The notes beneath the pieces were generated by a model that made no database searches, was not told the DNA's origin, and saw only the letters and a list, made by a program, of their open reading frames with translations. The translations under genes were made by a program, and so were the position numbers. Of a stretch of DNA of 64,000 bases, positions 46,538 through 54,884 are shown in pieces. The first letter of the stretch is position 1. The number at the start of each line of letters is the position of its first letter. Location of the stretch: NCBI RefSeq assembly GCF_001184025.1, contig NZ_BBYG01000011.1, positions 544,288-608,287 of the forward strand, in the 5' to 3' direction. The DNA is from Streptomyces maremycinicus (GTDB lineage: Bacteria; Actinomycetota; Actinomycetes; Streptomycetales; Streptomycetaceae).

Positions 46538-46711
46538 GGACGCCGAATCCTGCCACCGCCCGGAATCCGCACACTCACCCGTATCTGGCAGGAGCGGGGG
46601 ACCCACAGGCAGAACCGCCTGTTCCGGTCTCCGGAACAGGCTTTGGGGTAAAGCCGCGCCTCGGCGCGGCCGGGCATCTCCAGTCCGCACCCGACAGCTC
46701 ACCTCGCAGGC
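46538..46711 (+). promoter_or_regulatory. ydaO/yuaA-type cyclic di-AMP riboswitch
   Basis: The leader shows the conserved blocks of this class in order: ccgaatcctgcc, ggcaggagcgggggaccca, tggggtaaagccgc, gggcatctccagtccgcacc and ccgacagctcacctcgcagg. It ends about 18 nt before the start codon of a cell-wall peptidase gene. In actinobacteria this class sits upstream of cell-wall hydrolases and c-di-AMP binding usually turns expression off. Boundaries are approximate. Confidence 0.88.
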
Positions 46712-46729
46712 GCCGGAGAGGAATTCGCC

Positions 46730-47704
46730 ATGCCCGCGAAGGGTAAGCACCGCCGTCCGAAGACCCAGCGCTTCGCTCGTTCCATCGCCGTCGCCGGAAC
46801 GGGTGGCGCAGCGCTCGCCCTTCCGCTCATCGGTGCCGCCGGCGCCCACGCGGCCCCCGGCCAGTCCGTCGCGCAGTCCGCCTCCCAGGCCGCTCCGGAA
46901 AAGGCCGTGCAGGCCGTTCCGGTGGCGCGGAAGGCGGCCGCCGCCACCACGGCCACGTCCTACACCGTGCGCTCCGGCGACTATCTGTCGAAGATCGCCG
47001 ACGAGCAGAACGTCAGCGGCGGCTGGCGGAAGCTGTACCAGGACAACCGGCAGGCCGTCGGCAGTGATCCGTCGCTGATCCACCCCGGGCTGAAGCTCTC
47101 GATCGGCAAGAAGGCCGCGACCGGCGACACCGGTTCGTCGTCCGGCTCGAAGTCCGGTTCATCCTCTTCTTCCCCTTCGTCCTCCGCGTCGAAGTCGAAG
47201 GCGTCCAAGTCGTCGTCCTCGTCGTCCTCTTCGTCCGGTTCGTCCTCCTCGAAGACGGTCACCCAGGCCGCCGAGAGCGACAGCGGTACCTCCAGCGGTT
47301 ACACGCTGCCGGTGGCGGGCGCGACCGTCGGAACCGCGTACCACACGGCCGGCAGCATGTGGTCCAGCGGCTACCACACGGGTACCGACTTCGTCGTCCC
47401 GACCGGCACGACCCTCAAGGCCGTGGGCGCGGGCACCGTCGTCTCCGCGGGCTGGGGCGGCGCCTACGGCAACCAGGTCGTCATCAAGCTCGCCGACGGC
47501 TACTACGCCCAGTACGCCCACCTGTCCCAGCTCTCCGTCTCGGCCGGCCAGGCCGTGACCGCGGGCCAGCAGGTCGGCCTCTCCGGGGCGACCGGCAACG
47601 TGACCGGCCCGCACCTGCACTTCGAGATCCGCACCACGCCGGACTACGGCTCCGACGTGGACCCGATCGCCTACCTCCGCGCACACGGCGTCTCGGTCGG
47701 CTGA
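46730..47704 (+). CDS. secreted LysM domain / M23 peptidase
   Basis: A 324-residue exported peptidoglycan hydrolase. A signal peptide with a basic N-terminus (MPAKGKHRRPKTQRFARSI) ends near AHAAP. A LysM domain follows (TSYTVRSGDYLSKIADEQNV), then a long Ser/Lys-rich linker at about residues 127-175. The C-terminal zinc endopeptidase domain has the motifs GYHTGTDF (His and Asp ligands) and GPHLHFEI (second His pair). It should cleave stem-peptide crosslinks. It is controlled by an upstream c-di-AMP riboswitch and followed by a strong hairpin. Confidence 0.94.
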   Translation: MPAKGKHRRPKTQRFARSIAVAGTGGAALALPLIGAAGAHAAPGQSVAQSASQAAPEKAVQAVPVARKAAAATTATSYTVRSGDYLSKIADEQNVSGGWRKLYQDNRQAVGSDPSLIHPGLKLSIGKKAATGDTGSSSGSKSGSSSSSPSSSASKSKASKSSSSSSSSSGSSSSKTVTQAAESDSGTSSGYTLPVAGATVGTAYHTAGSMWSSGYHTGTDFVVPTGTTLKAVGAGTVVSAGWGGAYGNQVVIKLADGYYAQYAHLSQLSVSAGQAVTAGQQVGLSGATGNVTGPHLHFEIRTTPDYGSDVDPIAYLRAHGVSVG

Positions 47705-47740
47705 CCCCACCGACCCCGACGACCTCTCGCCTGACACGCT

Positions 47741-47780
47741 GCCGAAGGCCGGACCCCGATCCCCGGGTCCGGCCTTCGGC
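47741..47780 (+). terminator. hairpin terminator after the M23 peptidase gene
   Basis: A perfect 16-bp stem (gccgaaggccggaccc and its complement) with an 8-nt loop begins 37 bp after the stop codon. Confidence 0.85.
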
Positions 47781-47984
47781 ATGTCCGCACGCGGGCGCCC
47801 GGAAGCCGCAGGGCGGGGAGATGTGCGATCGGAAGTCGGCGGGGCGGGGGAGGGGTGCCCTCGGGTCGCGTCGGACCGTGTCGGACTTTGCGCGTTCATG
47901 ATCGTTCTATTGCGTTCTTGTGGCAGCCCTTCCTGCCCCGTCGACAGGCGGGACAGGGTGGGGACACAGTGATCTCCGTCAGCG

Positions 47985-47998
47985 AGCAAGCGCTTTCT
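47985..47998. promoter_or_regulatory. LacI-family operator-like palindrome
   Basis: agcaagcgctttct centres on the perfect 8-bp palindrome aagcgctt, with one mismatched pair in the arms. It lies 20 bp before the rhamnogalacturonan lyase start. AAGCGCTT cores are typical of LacI-family repressors of carbohydrate genes in Streptomyces. No cognate regulator gene is nearby. Confidence 0.5.
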
Positions 47999-48017
47999 AC
48001 CGCTCTCCGGAGGTCCT

Positions 48018-49913
48018 GTGTCCGGCGTCGACCGACGCATCGTCATCAAGGGTGCCGCGACCGCGGCCGCCGTCACCGCCGTGGCCCTGCTGGCCGGGTT
48101 CACCCCCGTGCCCGCCGGGCACACCACCGAGACCCCGCGCCGGATCGTCGAGAACCTCGACCGCGGCCTGGTCGCCACCCCGTCCGGCGCGGGGACCTTC
48201 CTCAGCTGGCGGCTGCTCGGCACCGAATACGCGCGGTACGGCGACGCCATCGCCTTCAACGTCTACAAGAACGGCCACCGCCTCAACCGGGAGCCGGTGC
48301 GGAGATCGACGACCTACCAGGACGACACCCGGGGCACGGGGACCTACACCGTCCGGGCCGTGGTCGACGGGCATGAGCGGAGGCCGAGTCCGGCGGCCCT
48401 GCGCTTCACCGACGGCTACGCCGAGATCCCGCTGGCCGCCGCCGACGGCTACACCGTGCAGCACGCCTGGCCGGGCGACCTCGACGGCGACGGACGCTAC
48501 GAACTCGTCGTCAGCCGGCTCTCCGGGACCCGGGACCGGCCCGACCTGCTGGAGGCCTACACGCTCACCGGCGAGCGGCTGTGGCGGGTCGATCTCGGCC
48601 CCGGCTCCTACACCCAGGTCGGCGGGAACGGCGCCAACGACCCGGCGCCCGCCGCGATCAGCGGTTCCACGGCGATCGGCGGCTACCGCAACGACGACAA
48701 CGTCACCGTCTACGACCTCGACTCCGACGGCCGCGCCGAGGTGCTCGCGCACACCGCCGCCGGGACCACCTTCGCCGACGGCGCACAGGTCACCGCCGAC
48801 TCGCCCGCGAACCAGTTCGTGTCGGTGATCGATGGCGCGAGGGGTACCGAACGGACCCGGCAACCCGTCCCCGACGACCTCACGGCCGACGGCCCCTCCG
48901 GCGGCCACTTCGGCGTCGCCTACCTCGACGGCGTGCATCCCAGCCTGGTCACCAAGCTGGTCACCCGGGTCGGCGCCAGACGCGGCTCGTTCCGGGTCCT
49001 GTTCCAGACCTGGGACTTCGACGGCACCGATCTCACCCGCCGTTGGAAGCACCTCGTGGACCCGACGACCGGCGCGACCAGCTTCCACCAGATCCGCACC
49101 GTCGACGTCGACGGCGACGGCAGGGACGAGATCGCCGACGGCAACTACGTCGTGAACAGCGACGGCACGCTGCGCTACGTCGTCGACGGGGCCATCCACG
49201 GCGACCGCTTCGACATCGCCGACCTCGACCCCGACCGGCCCGGCCTGGAGGGCTTCGCCATCCAGCAGTCCGAGCTGGGCATCGTGTCCGCCTTCCCCTG
49301 GTACTACTACGACGCCGACACCGGCGAGCGGCTGGTGACCGGCTCGCACCCGACGAGCCCGGTGAGCGACGCCGACCTCGACACCGGCCGCGGGAACGCC
49401 GCGGACATCGACCCGAATCACCGCGGCTACGAGTACTGGACCTCCACCGCCGACGTCACCCGGCCCGGCGCGGGCGTCTTCAACGTCCGGGACGGCAAGG
49501 TCTCCACCACCACCCCCAGCGTCAACTTCCGTATCTGGTGGGACGGTGACAAGGCGTCAGAACTGCTCGACTTCACCCGTGTCGAGAAGTGGGACCCGGC
49601 TACCGAGAGCAGCGCCACGGTCTTCGACCCGGCCGGCGTCGTCTCCGGCGCCCGCAACGCCACCCCGTTCTACGGCGACCTCCTCGGCGACTGGCGCGAG
49701 GAGATCCTCGCCGAGACCGCCGACCACACCGCCCTGCGCCTCTACACCAGCACCGTGCCGACCGGCACCCGCGTCTACACGCTCGCCCAGAACCCCGCGT
49801 ACCGCCTCGGCTGGACCGTCCGCGGCTACCTCCAGTCCACGTACACCGACTACTACCTCGGCACCGAGACCCGCCGCGTTCCCGAGCCGCACCTGACCAC
49901 CCCCGCCCACTGA
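48018..49913 (+). CDS. rhamnogalacturonan lyase (PL11), Tat-exported
   Basis: A 631-residue polysaccharide lyase that cleaves the rhamnogalacturonan I backbone of pectin. The N-terminus carries a twin-arginine signal, DRRIVIKGA followed by a hydrophobic core and a likely cleavage site near residue 35. The mature part opens with RRIVENLDRGLVATP, typical of PL11 lyases. It contains repeated calcium-binding-like DLDGDGRYE and DVDGDGRDE segments of the beta-propeller. The GTG follows ccggagg. It is coupled at 14 bp to a second Tat protein. Confidence 0.9.
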   Translation: MSGVDRRIVIKGAATAAAVTAVALLAGFTPVPAGHTTETPRRIVENLDRGLVATPSGAGTFLSWRLLGTEYARYGDAIAFNVYKNGHRLNREPVRRSTTYQDDTRGTGTYTVRAVVDGHERRPSPAALRFTDGYAEIPLAAADGYTVQHAWPGDLDGDGRYELVVSRLSGTRDRPDLLEAYTLTGERLWRVDLGPGSYTQVGGNGANDPAPAAISGSTAIGGYRNDDNVTVYDLDSDGRAEVLAHTAAGTTFADGAQVTADSPANQFVSVIDGARGTERTRQPVPDDLTADGPSGGHFGVAYLDGVHPSLVTKLVTRVGARRGSFRVLFQTWDFDGTDLTRRWKHLVDPTTGATSFHQIRTVDVDGDGRDEIADGNYVVNSDGTLRYVVDGAIHGDRFDIADLDPDRPGLEGFAIQQSELGIVSAFPWYYYDADTGERLVTGSHPTSPVSDADLDTGRGNAADIDPNHRGYEYWTSTADVTRPGAGVFNVRDGKVSTTTPSVNFRIWWDGDKASELLDFTRVEKWDPATESSATVFDPAGVVSGARNATPFYGDLLGDWREEILAETADHTALRLYTSTVPTGTRVYTLAQNPAYRLGWTVRGYLQSTYTDYYLGTETRRVPEPHLTTPAH

Positions 49914-49927
49914 AGGAGCCGACCATC

Positions 49928-50635
49928 ATGACGACCACCCGCAGGGCGTTCGGAGCCCTCGCCGCCGGCGCCGCGCTGGCCGCCCTCGCCCCCGCGACCG
50001 CCGCGAGCGCCGGGCCCCGCCACCGCCGCCTGATCGCCCACGACGACTTCCGCCAGGGCCTGCGCCAGTGGGCCGTCGAACTGGAGAAGGGCGGGACGGT
50101 CACCGCCTCCCGCGGGACCCTGGAGGTCGACGTGCCCGCCGGGGCCACGATCTGGTTCAAGCGGCCGCTCCAGGGGCCGTACGTCATCGAGTACACCGCC
50201 ACGCCCGTCTCCGCGGGCGGGGTCAACGACCGCGTCTCCGACCTCAACAACTTCTGGAACGCCGTCGACGTCCGCTCCCCGGAGAACCTCTTCGCCACCC
50301 CGCGCGGCGGAGCCCTCGCCGAGTACGACTACCTCAAGACGTACTACGTCGGCTACGGCGCCAACACCAACACCACGACCAGGCTGCGGCGCTACGTCGG
50401 CGAGCCGGGCGTCCGTCCGCTGATCTTCGACTACACCGAGCCGCTGCTGGTCGCGAACGAGCCGAACCACGTCCGTATCGTCTCCGACGGCTCTACGGTC
50501 CGCTGGTGGAACAACGGCCGGCTCGTCTTCGACCACAGCGACCCGGAGCCGTACACCGGCGGGCACTTCGCCTTCCGCACCACCTGGAGCCATTTCCGGA
50601 TCAACGACTTCCGTGCCTGGTCCCTTATTCCCTGA
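49928..50635 (+). CDS. Tat-exported DUF6250-like protein, partner of the pectin lyase
   Basis: A 235-residue secreted protein. MTTTRRAFGALAAG is a twin-arginine signal peptide, cleaved after about residue 28. The mature domain has the look of a concanavalin-like beta-sandwich (FRQGLRQWAVELEKGG..., WFKRPLQGPYVIEYTATP, VRWWNNGRLVFDHSDPEPY, GHFAFRTTWSHFRINDF). From memory this resembles DUF6250. The position immediately downstream of the lyase suggests a role in pectin binding or breakdown, which is inference. Confidence 0.82.
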   Translation: MTTTRRAFGALAAGAALAALAPATAASAGPRHRRLIAHDDFRQGLRQWAVELEKGGTVTASRGTLEVDVPAGATIWFKRPLQGPYVIEYTATPVSAGGVNDRVSDLNNFWNAVDVRSPENLFATPRGGALAEYDYLKTYYVGYGANTNTTTRLRRYVGEPGVRPLIFDYTEPLLVANEPNHVRIVSDGSTVRWWNNGRLVFDHSDPEPYTGGHFAFRTTWSHFRINDFRAWSLIP

Positions 50636-50728
50636 TTGGCAAACTCTTTAAGGGTGTCTTATCTCACCGCCCGTCAACCCCTTCCTACGATCGCGTAGGT
50701 CACATTCGAAGGTGAATGATGAACTGCT

Positions 50729-51547
50729 GTGGCAGACGATTCGAAGAGTGACGACAGATCAGTGATCAGGTCGTACGTGGCGGTGGGGGACAGCTTCACC
50801 GAGGGCGTCGGCGACCCGGGCCCCGACGGGGCGTTCGTCGGCTGGGCGGACCGCTTCGCGGTACTCCTCGCCGACCGGCGCCCCGAGGGCGACTTCGACT
50901 ACACCAACCTCGCGGTCCGCGGGAAGCTTCTCGACCAGATCGTGGAGGACCAGCTCCCCAGGGCGGTGGAACTCGCCCCGGACCTGGTCTCCTTCTGTGC
51001 GGGCGGCAACGACATCCTTCGGCCCGGTACCGACCCGGACGAGGTCGCCGAGCGCTTCGAGCGCGCGATCTCGGCCCTGAGCGCAGCGGCCGGCACCGTC
51101 ATGGTGACGACCGGCTTCGACACCCGTGGCGTCCCCGTGCTCAAACATCTGCGCGGCAAGATCGCCACCTACAACGGGCACGTCCGTGCCGTGGCCGACC
51201 GCTACGGCTGCCCGGTCCTCGACCTGTGGTCCCTGAAGTCCATCCAGGACCGCAGGGCCTGGGACGGCGACCGGCTCCACCTCTCCCCGGAGGGGCACAC
51301 GCGCGTGGCGCTGCGCGGGGGCCAGGTGCTCGGCCTCGAGGTACCGGCCGACCCGGAGCAGCCGTGGCCGCTGCTCCCGCCGCGCGGCACCCTGGACGTG
51401 CGGCGCGACGACGTCCACTGGGCGCGCGAGTACCTGGTGCCGTGGATCGGACGCAGGCTGCGCGGGCAGTCCTCCGGCGACCATGTGACCGCCAAGGGCA
51501 CGCTGTCGCCGGACGACATCAGGATGCGGATCGCGGCCGTGGCCTGA
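50729..51547 (+). CDS. SGNH/GDSL hydrolase family protein
   Basis: A 272-residue cytosolic esterase-type protein. Block I is VAVGDSFTEGVGDPGPDG (nucleophile Ser about residue 22). The remaining motifs are the conserved Gly in NLAVRGK, CAGGNDILRPG (block III Asn) and DRLHLSPEGH (catalytic Asp and His). No signal peptide is present. The GTG at 50729 is the longest supported start; a GTG at 50762 is a shorter alternative. Substrate unknown. Confidence 0.9.
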   Translation: MADDSKSDDRSVIRSYVAVGDSFTEGVGDPGPDGAFVGWADRFAVLLADRRPEGDFDYTNLAVRGKLLDQIVEDQLPRAVELAPDLVSFCAGGNDILRPGTDPDEVAERFERAISALSAAAGTVMVTTGFDTRGVPVLKHLRGKIATYNGHVRAVADRYGCPVLDLWSLKSIQDRRAWDGDRLHLSPEGHTRVALRGGQVLGLEVPADPEQPWPLLPPRGTLDVRRDDVHWAREYLVPWIGRRLRGQSSGDHVTAKGTLSPDDIRMRIAAVA

Positions 51548-51686
51548 ACCCCGTCCGCACGCTCCACCAGTGAGGTGATCGTACGGGAGTGGTGTCCGGG
51601 CGGGGCCGGGCCCGGGTGCTGGGATGACCGCACCCGCGCCCGGCGCCGTCCGGGCACCGCCCGACACCTCCGAGGACCGGTCCCGT

Positions 51687-52445
51687 ATGCCCTTCCCCCG
51701 TACGCCCGTCGCCGCGGCCCTCGTCTCGTTGCTCGCCCTGGGGGTCACCGCACTCACCGCGCCCACGGCCGGCGCGCTGCCCGACCACCCGGCGGCGGCC
51801 CGTCCACTCGCGCCGGACAGCCCCGCCACCGTCACGGTGACCGGGGAGGGCAGCGCGAGCGCACCGCCCGACCTCGCGGTCGTCGGGGCCGGTGTGGAGA
51901 CCTCCGCAAAGACCTCGCAGTCCGCCCTGGACGCGCAGAACAAGGCGGCCGCCGCGCTGCTGGCCGCCGTCCGCGCCCAGGGCGTCGCCGACCGGGACAT
52001 CCGGACGGAGCGCGTCTCCCTCGACGCCGTCTACGACCACACGGGCGGCACCGCCCGTCTGACGGGCTACCAGGCCGCGCAGTCGTTCTCCGTGAAGGTG
52101 CGGGAGGTGGCGAAGGTCGGCGCGGTCGTGCAGGCGGTCACCGACGCCACCGGTGACGCCGGGCGGATCGGCTTCGTGGCCTTCGACGTCGCCGACCCCG
52201 CCCCGCTGCGGTCCGGTGCGCGCGAGGCCGCGCACGCCGACGCCCGCACCAAGGCCGAGCAGTACGCCCGCCTCAGCGGCCGTCGCCTCGGCCGGCTCGT
52301 CTCGCTCAGCGAGGACGCCTCCAGCTCCCCGCGCCCGGCGCCCTCGGCCGCGGACACCCCCGGCGCCGGCCTCGGCGGAGTGCCGGTCGCCCCCGGCGAG
52401 ATCCGCGCGACGGCGACGGTGACGGCGGTGTACGAACTGGACTGA
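51687..52445 (+). CDS. SIMPL domain-containing secreted protein (DUF541)
   Basis: A 252-residue exported protein. A signal peptide (about residues 1-32) is followed by the SIMPL/DUF541 domain: TVTVTGEGSASAPPDLAVVGAGVETSA, then YQAAQSFSVKVREVAKVG and AREAAHADARTKAEQYARLSGRRLG. Function in the family is poorly defined; it is periplasmic or extracellular in other bacteria. It ends with GVPVAPGEIRATATVTAVYELD. Sequence resembling that end recurs about 130 bp downstream. Confidence 0.88.
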   Translation: MPFPRTPVAAALVSLLALGVTALTAPTAGALPDHPAAARPLAPDSPATVTVTGEGSASAPPDLAVVGAGVETSAKTSQSALDAQNKAAAALLAAVRAQGVADRDIRTERVSLDAVYDHTGGTARLTGYQAAQSFSVKVREVAKVGAVVQAVTDATGDAGRIGFVAFDVADPAPLRSGAREAAHADARTKAEQYARLSGRRLGRLVSLSEDASSSPRPAPSAADTPGAGLGGVPVAPGEIRATATVTAVYELD

Positions 52446-52820
52446 CGCGTCGCCGAAGCGGGCAGTCGGGCCGACGGGTCAGCAGGCCGGCGAACCGGCG
52501 GGTCAGCCGGGCGGTGGTCCAGTGGGGTCGGGGGCGAGGCACCCGGCGTCGTCGGCCGCCGAGCACTTCGGGGCCGCTCCCGGCGGGGGTGCGGGTCGCG
52601 CCCGGTGAGATGCGTACGACAGCCGCAGCCGCAGCCGCAGCCGCAGCCGCAGCCGCAGCGATTGCGATTGCGACTGCGACTCGGCGGCGACCGGCGATCG
52701 GTGACGCTGATGTACGGGCCGGGCCGGGTGAGGCACGAGCCGTACCGAGCGTCGGCTGGAAGGGGGCACCGGTCCGGCGGGTGCCGGGTCGGTGCGGGAG
52801 CCGGCCGGGCGGTGGAGCCG
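52446..52820. other. intergenic region with possible decayed SIMPL 3' copy
   Basis: No intact gene is supported. Bases about 52585-52620 read GVRVAPGEMRTT in one frame, close to GVPVAPGEIRAT near the end of the upstream SIMPL gene, and the sequence just before also parallels it in a shifted frame. This suggests the decayed end of a duplicated copy. The hexamer repeat follows at once. Confidence 0.35.
52621..52682. repeat. hexanucleotide repeat (agccgc)n merging into (gattgc/gactgc)n
   Basis: Six and two-thirds copies of agccgc run from 52621, then the same 6-nt period continues as gattgc, gattgc, gactgc, gactcg. In any frame it encodes simple dipeptide runs, so no protein is inferred. Confidence 0.9.
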
Positions 52821-53441
52821 TCAGCGCTCCTGGGCGCTCGACGTCCCGGGGACCAGTCCGAGTTCCCGGGCCAGCGCCTCGTCGACCCACTCCTGGGCCC
52901 GGGTCCGGGACACCGTGCCCGCGTAGGACGTCAGTTGTACGGCCAGTCCGTCGAGCAGGGCCGTCAGGCGCAGGGCCGTGCCGGCCGGGTCCGGGCAGCG
53001 GAACTCGCCCGCGGCCACGCCCTCGGCTATCACCTCGGCGAGCGCCGCCTTCCACTTGCGGTCGAGATCGCGCGCGACCTCCCGCAACGCGGGCTCGCGC
53101 AGCGACACGGCCCAGCCCTCGATCCACAGCCGCCAGCCCTTGGCCTGACCCGTGGGCGCGTACCAGCGCACCGCCGACCGCAGCCGGCGCAGCGCGGTCG
53201 TACGGCGGCCGACCAGCTTGCGCAGCCGTGCCAGGTCTCCCTCCGCCGCGTAGGCGAACGCGTCGGCGACGAGCCTCTCCTTCGTCGAGAAGTGGTAGAG
53301 CACCAGCGCGTTGCTCACGCCGAGCGACGCGGCCACGTCGGCGATCCTGACCGCCGCCACGCCCCGCGCCTCGATCTGCTCGATGGCCGCCCGCAGCAGC
53401 TCCTCGCGCCGCTCGGCCACACTCAACCGGACCCTCACCAC
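52821..53441 (-). CDS. TetR/AcrR family transcriptional regulator
   Basis: A 206-residue repressor-type protein. The N-terminal HTH runs from about residue 8 to 55 (RREELLRAAIEQIEARGVAA, VAASLGVSNALVLYHFSTKE). The C-terminal ligand domain is helical with no further clue. Starts GTG 53441 and GTG 53438 are equally possible. It lies 58 bp downstream of a Glu/Leu-type dehydrogenase on the same strand, probably in one operon. Confidence 0.92.
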   Translation of the reverse strand: MVRVRLSVAERREELLRAAIEQIEARGVAAVRIADVAASLGVSNALVLYHFSTKERLVADAFAYAAEGDLARLRKLVGRRTTALRRLRSAVRWYAPTGQAKGWRLWIEGWAVSLREPALREVARDLDRKWKAALAEVIAEGVAAGEFRCPDPAGTALRLTALLDGLAVQLTSYAGTVSRTRAQEWVDEALARELGLVPGTSSAQER

Positions 53442-53499
53442 GCCGTCACCCTAATCCGTCGGCGTCGGCGCCGCCGGACCGGTCCGCGGCGGCGGACGC

Positions 53500-54687
53500 T
53501 CAGGGAGCGGGCCGGTAGCGCCCGAAGCGTTCGGCGATCACCGGCAGCCGCTGCTCGGCGATCGCGTGCGCGGCGGCCCGGGGCGTCGTGCCGTCCGCCT
53601 CGGCGCGGGCCAGCACCAGTTCCACCAGGGCGCGCATCGAACGGCGGGTGTACGCGAAGGCCTCCGCCGGGTCCGCGCCGATGTCACCGAACAGCGTCCA
53701 CCACCACCAGGCGTTCGTACCGGAGTTGACGACGACGTCCGGCAGGACGCGCACCCCGCGCGCGTGCAGCAGCCGCTCCGCCTCGGGCAGGACGGGCATG
53801 TTGGCGGCCTCGGCGATCCACCGGGCGCCGATCCGCTCCTGCTCCTCGACCCCGATGGCGTACGACACGGCGGCCGGCACCAGCACCTCGGCCGCCACCG
53901 ACAGCCAGGCGTCGCCCGGCAGTTCCAGGTCTCCGGGGCGCAGTGCGGCGCGGTCCACGGTGCCGTGGGCGTCCCGCGCGGCGAGCAGCGCCTCCACGTC
54001 GAGGCCGGCCGGGTGGGCGATCGTTCCCTTGACGTCGGCGACGGCCACGACCGTCAGCCCCGCGCGCGCGAGGAAGCGCGCGGTGGCCCCGCCCATGGTG
54101 CCGAACCCCTGCACGGCGACCCGCGTCCCCGCGTGCGGCACCCCGGCCCGGTCCAGGGCGGTGAGCACGGACTCGGCGACCCCGCAGCCGCCGACCAGCT
54201 CGTCCAGGCCGATGCCGTCCACCTCGACGGCGAAGGCCGCGGCCAGCCGCTCGCGGGCGGTGCCCTCGTCCTCCAGCAGCGGGTAGACCGCCTGCACGGA
54301 CGACACCAGCCCCGCCTCGGCGGCCGCCCGGTCCACCAGATCCTGGGTGAGCCCCAGGTCCTCGCCGGTGGTCCAGCAGCTCTCCAGGTACGGCCGGACC
54401 GCCCGCAGGTAGCGCACCAGCAGCCCGTACGCCTCCGGATCGCGGGGATCGCAGTCGATGCCGCCCTTGGCCCCGCCCAGGGGGACGTAGCGCGCCTCGG
54501 GGTCGTAGTGCAGTGCCTCCTTGAGGCTCATGCCGCGGGCGAGTCCGGTCACCTCCTCCAGGGTGCAGCCCGCCCGCATCCGCAGTCCGCCGCTGCACAC
54601 CCCGCGCACGAGCCGGTCGACGACGAGGTGGCCCTGCCGCCCGGTGACGTGGTCGGTCCAGGTGAGCGACAGGAAGGGGGTGGTCAT
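53500..54687 (-). CDS. Glu/Leu/Phe/Val dehydrogenase family protein
   Basis: A 395-residue NAD(P)-dependent amino-acid dehydrogenase. The dimerisation domain has LARGMSLKEALHY (substrate-binding Lys about residue 56) and VPLGGAKGGIDCDP (catalytic Lys about residue 74). The Rossmann domain begins near GTRVAVQGFGTMGGATARFLA. Family members deaminate glutamate, leucine, valine or phenylalanine; the substrate is not clear here. It is followed by a TetR gene. Confidence 0.92.
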   Translation of the reverse strand: MTTPFLSLTWTDHVTGRQGHLVVDRLVRGVCSGGLRMRAGCTLEEVTGLARGMSLKEALHYDPEARYVPLGGAKGGIDCDPRDPEAYGLLVRYLRAVRPYLESCWTTGEDLGLTQDLVDRAAAEAGLVSSVQAVYPLLEDEGTARERLAAAFAVEVDGIGLDELVGGCGVAESVLTALDRAGVPHAGTRVAVQGFGTMGGATARFLARAGLTVVAVADVKGTIAHPAGLDVEALLAARDAHGTVDRAALRPGDLELPGDAWLSVAAEVLVPAAVSYAIGVEEQERIGARWIAEAANMPVLPEAERLLHARGVRVLPDVVVNSGTNAWWWWTLFGDIGADPAEAFAYTRRSMRALVELVLARAEADGTTPRAAAHAIAEQRLPVIAERFGRYRPAP

Positions 54688-54884
54688 ACGGACTCCTCGA
54701 CCGGCGGACCGGTACGGCCGAAACGGTGGGTACTGAACAGTGGGTCAGTATCGGAACGCGGGTACGCGGTGTCAAAGCAGGTTCGCGGAGGAACGCGGGT
54801 ACGCGCAGGAATGACCGGGGTGACCGGGGCGTTGTCGGAGCGGGCGACCATAATGGAATGCCTCAGCGACTCCCTGGAGGTACC

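Noticed and set aside
47140..47262. Acidic minus-strand frame (Asp/Glu-rich) in the M23 peptidase gene
   Set aside because: It is the complement of the Ser-rich linker codons and not an independent gene.
52621..52682. CRISPR-like or coding repeat
   Set aside because: The units are six bases long and contiguous with no spacers; it is a simple-sequence expansion.
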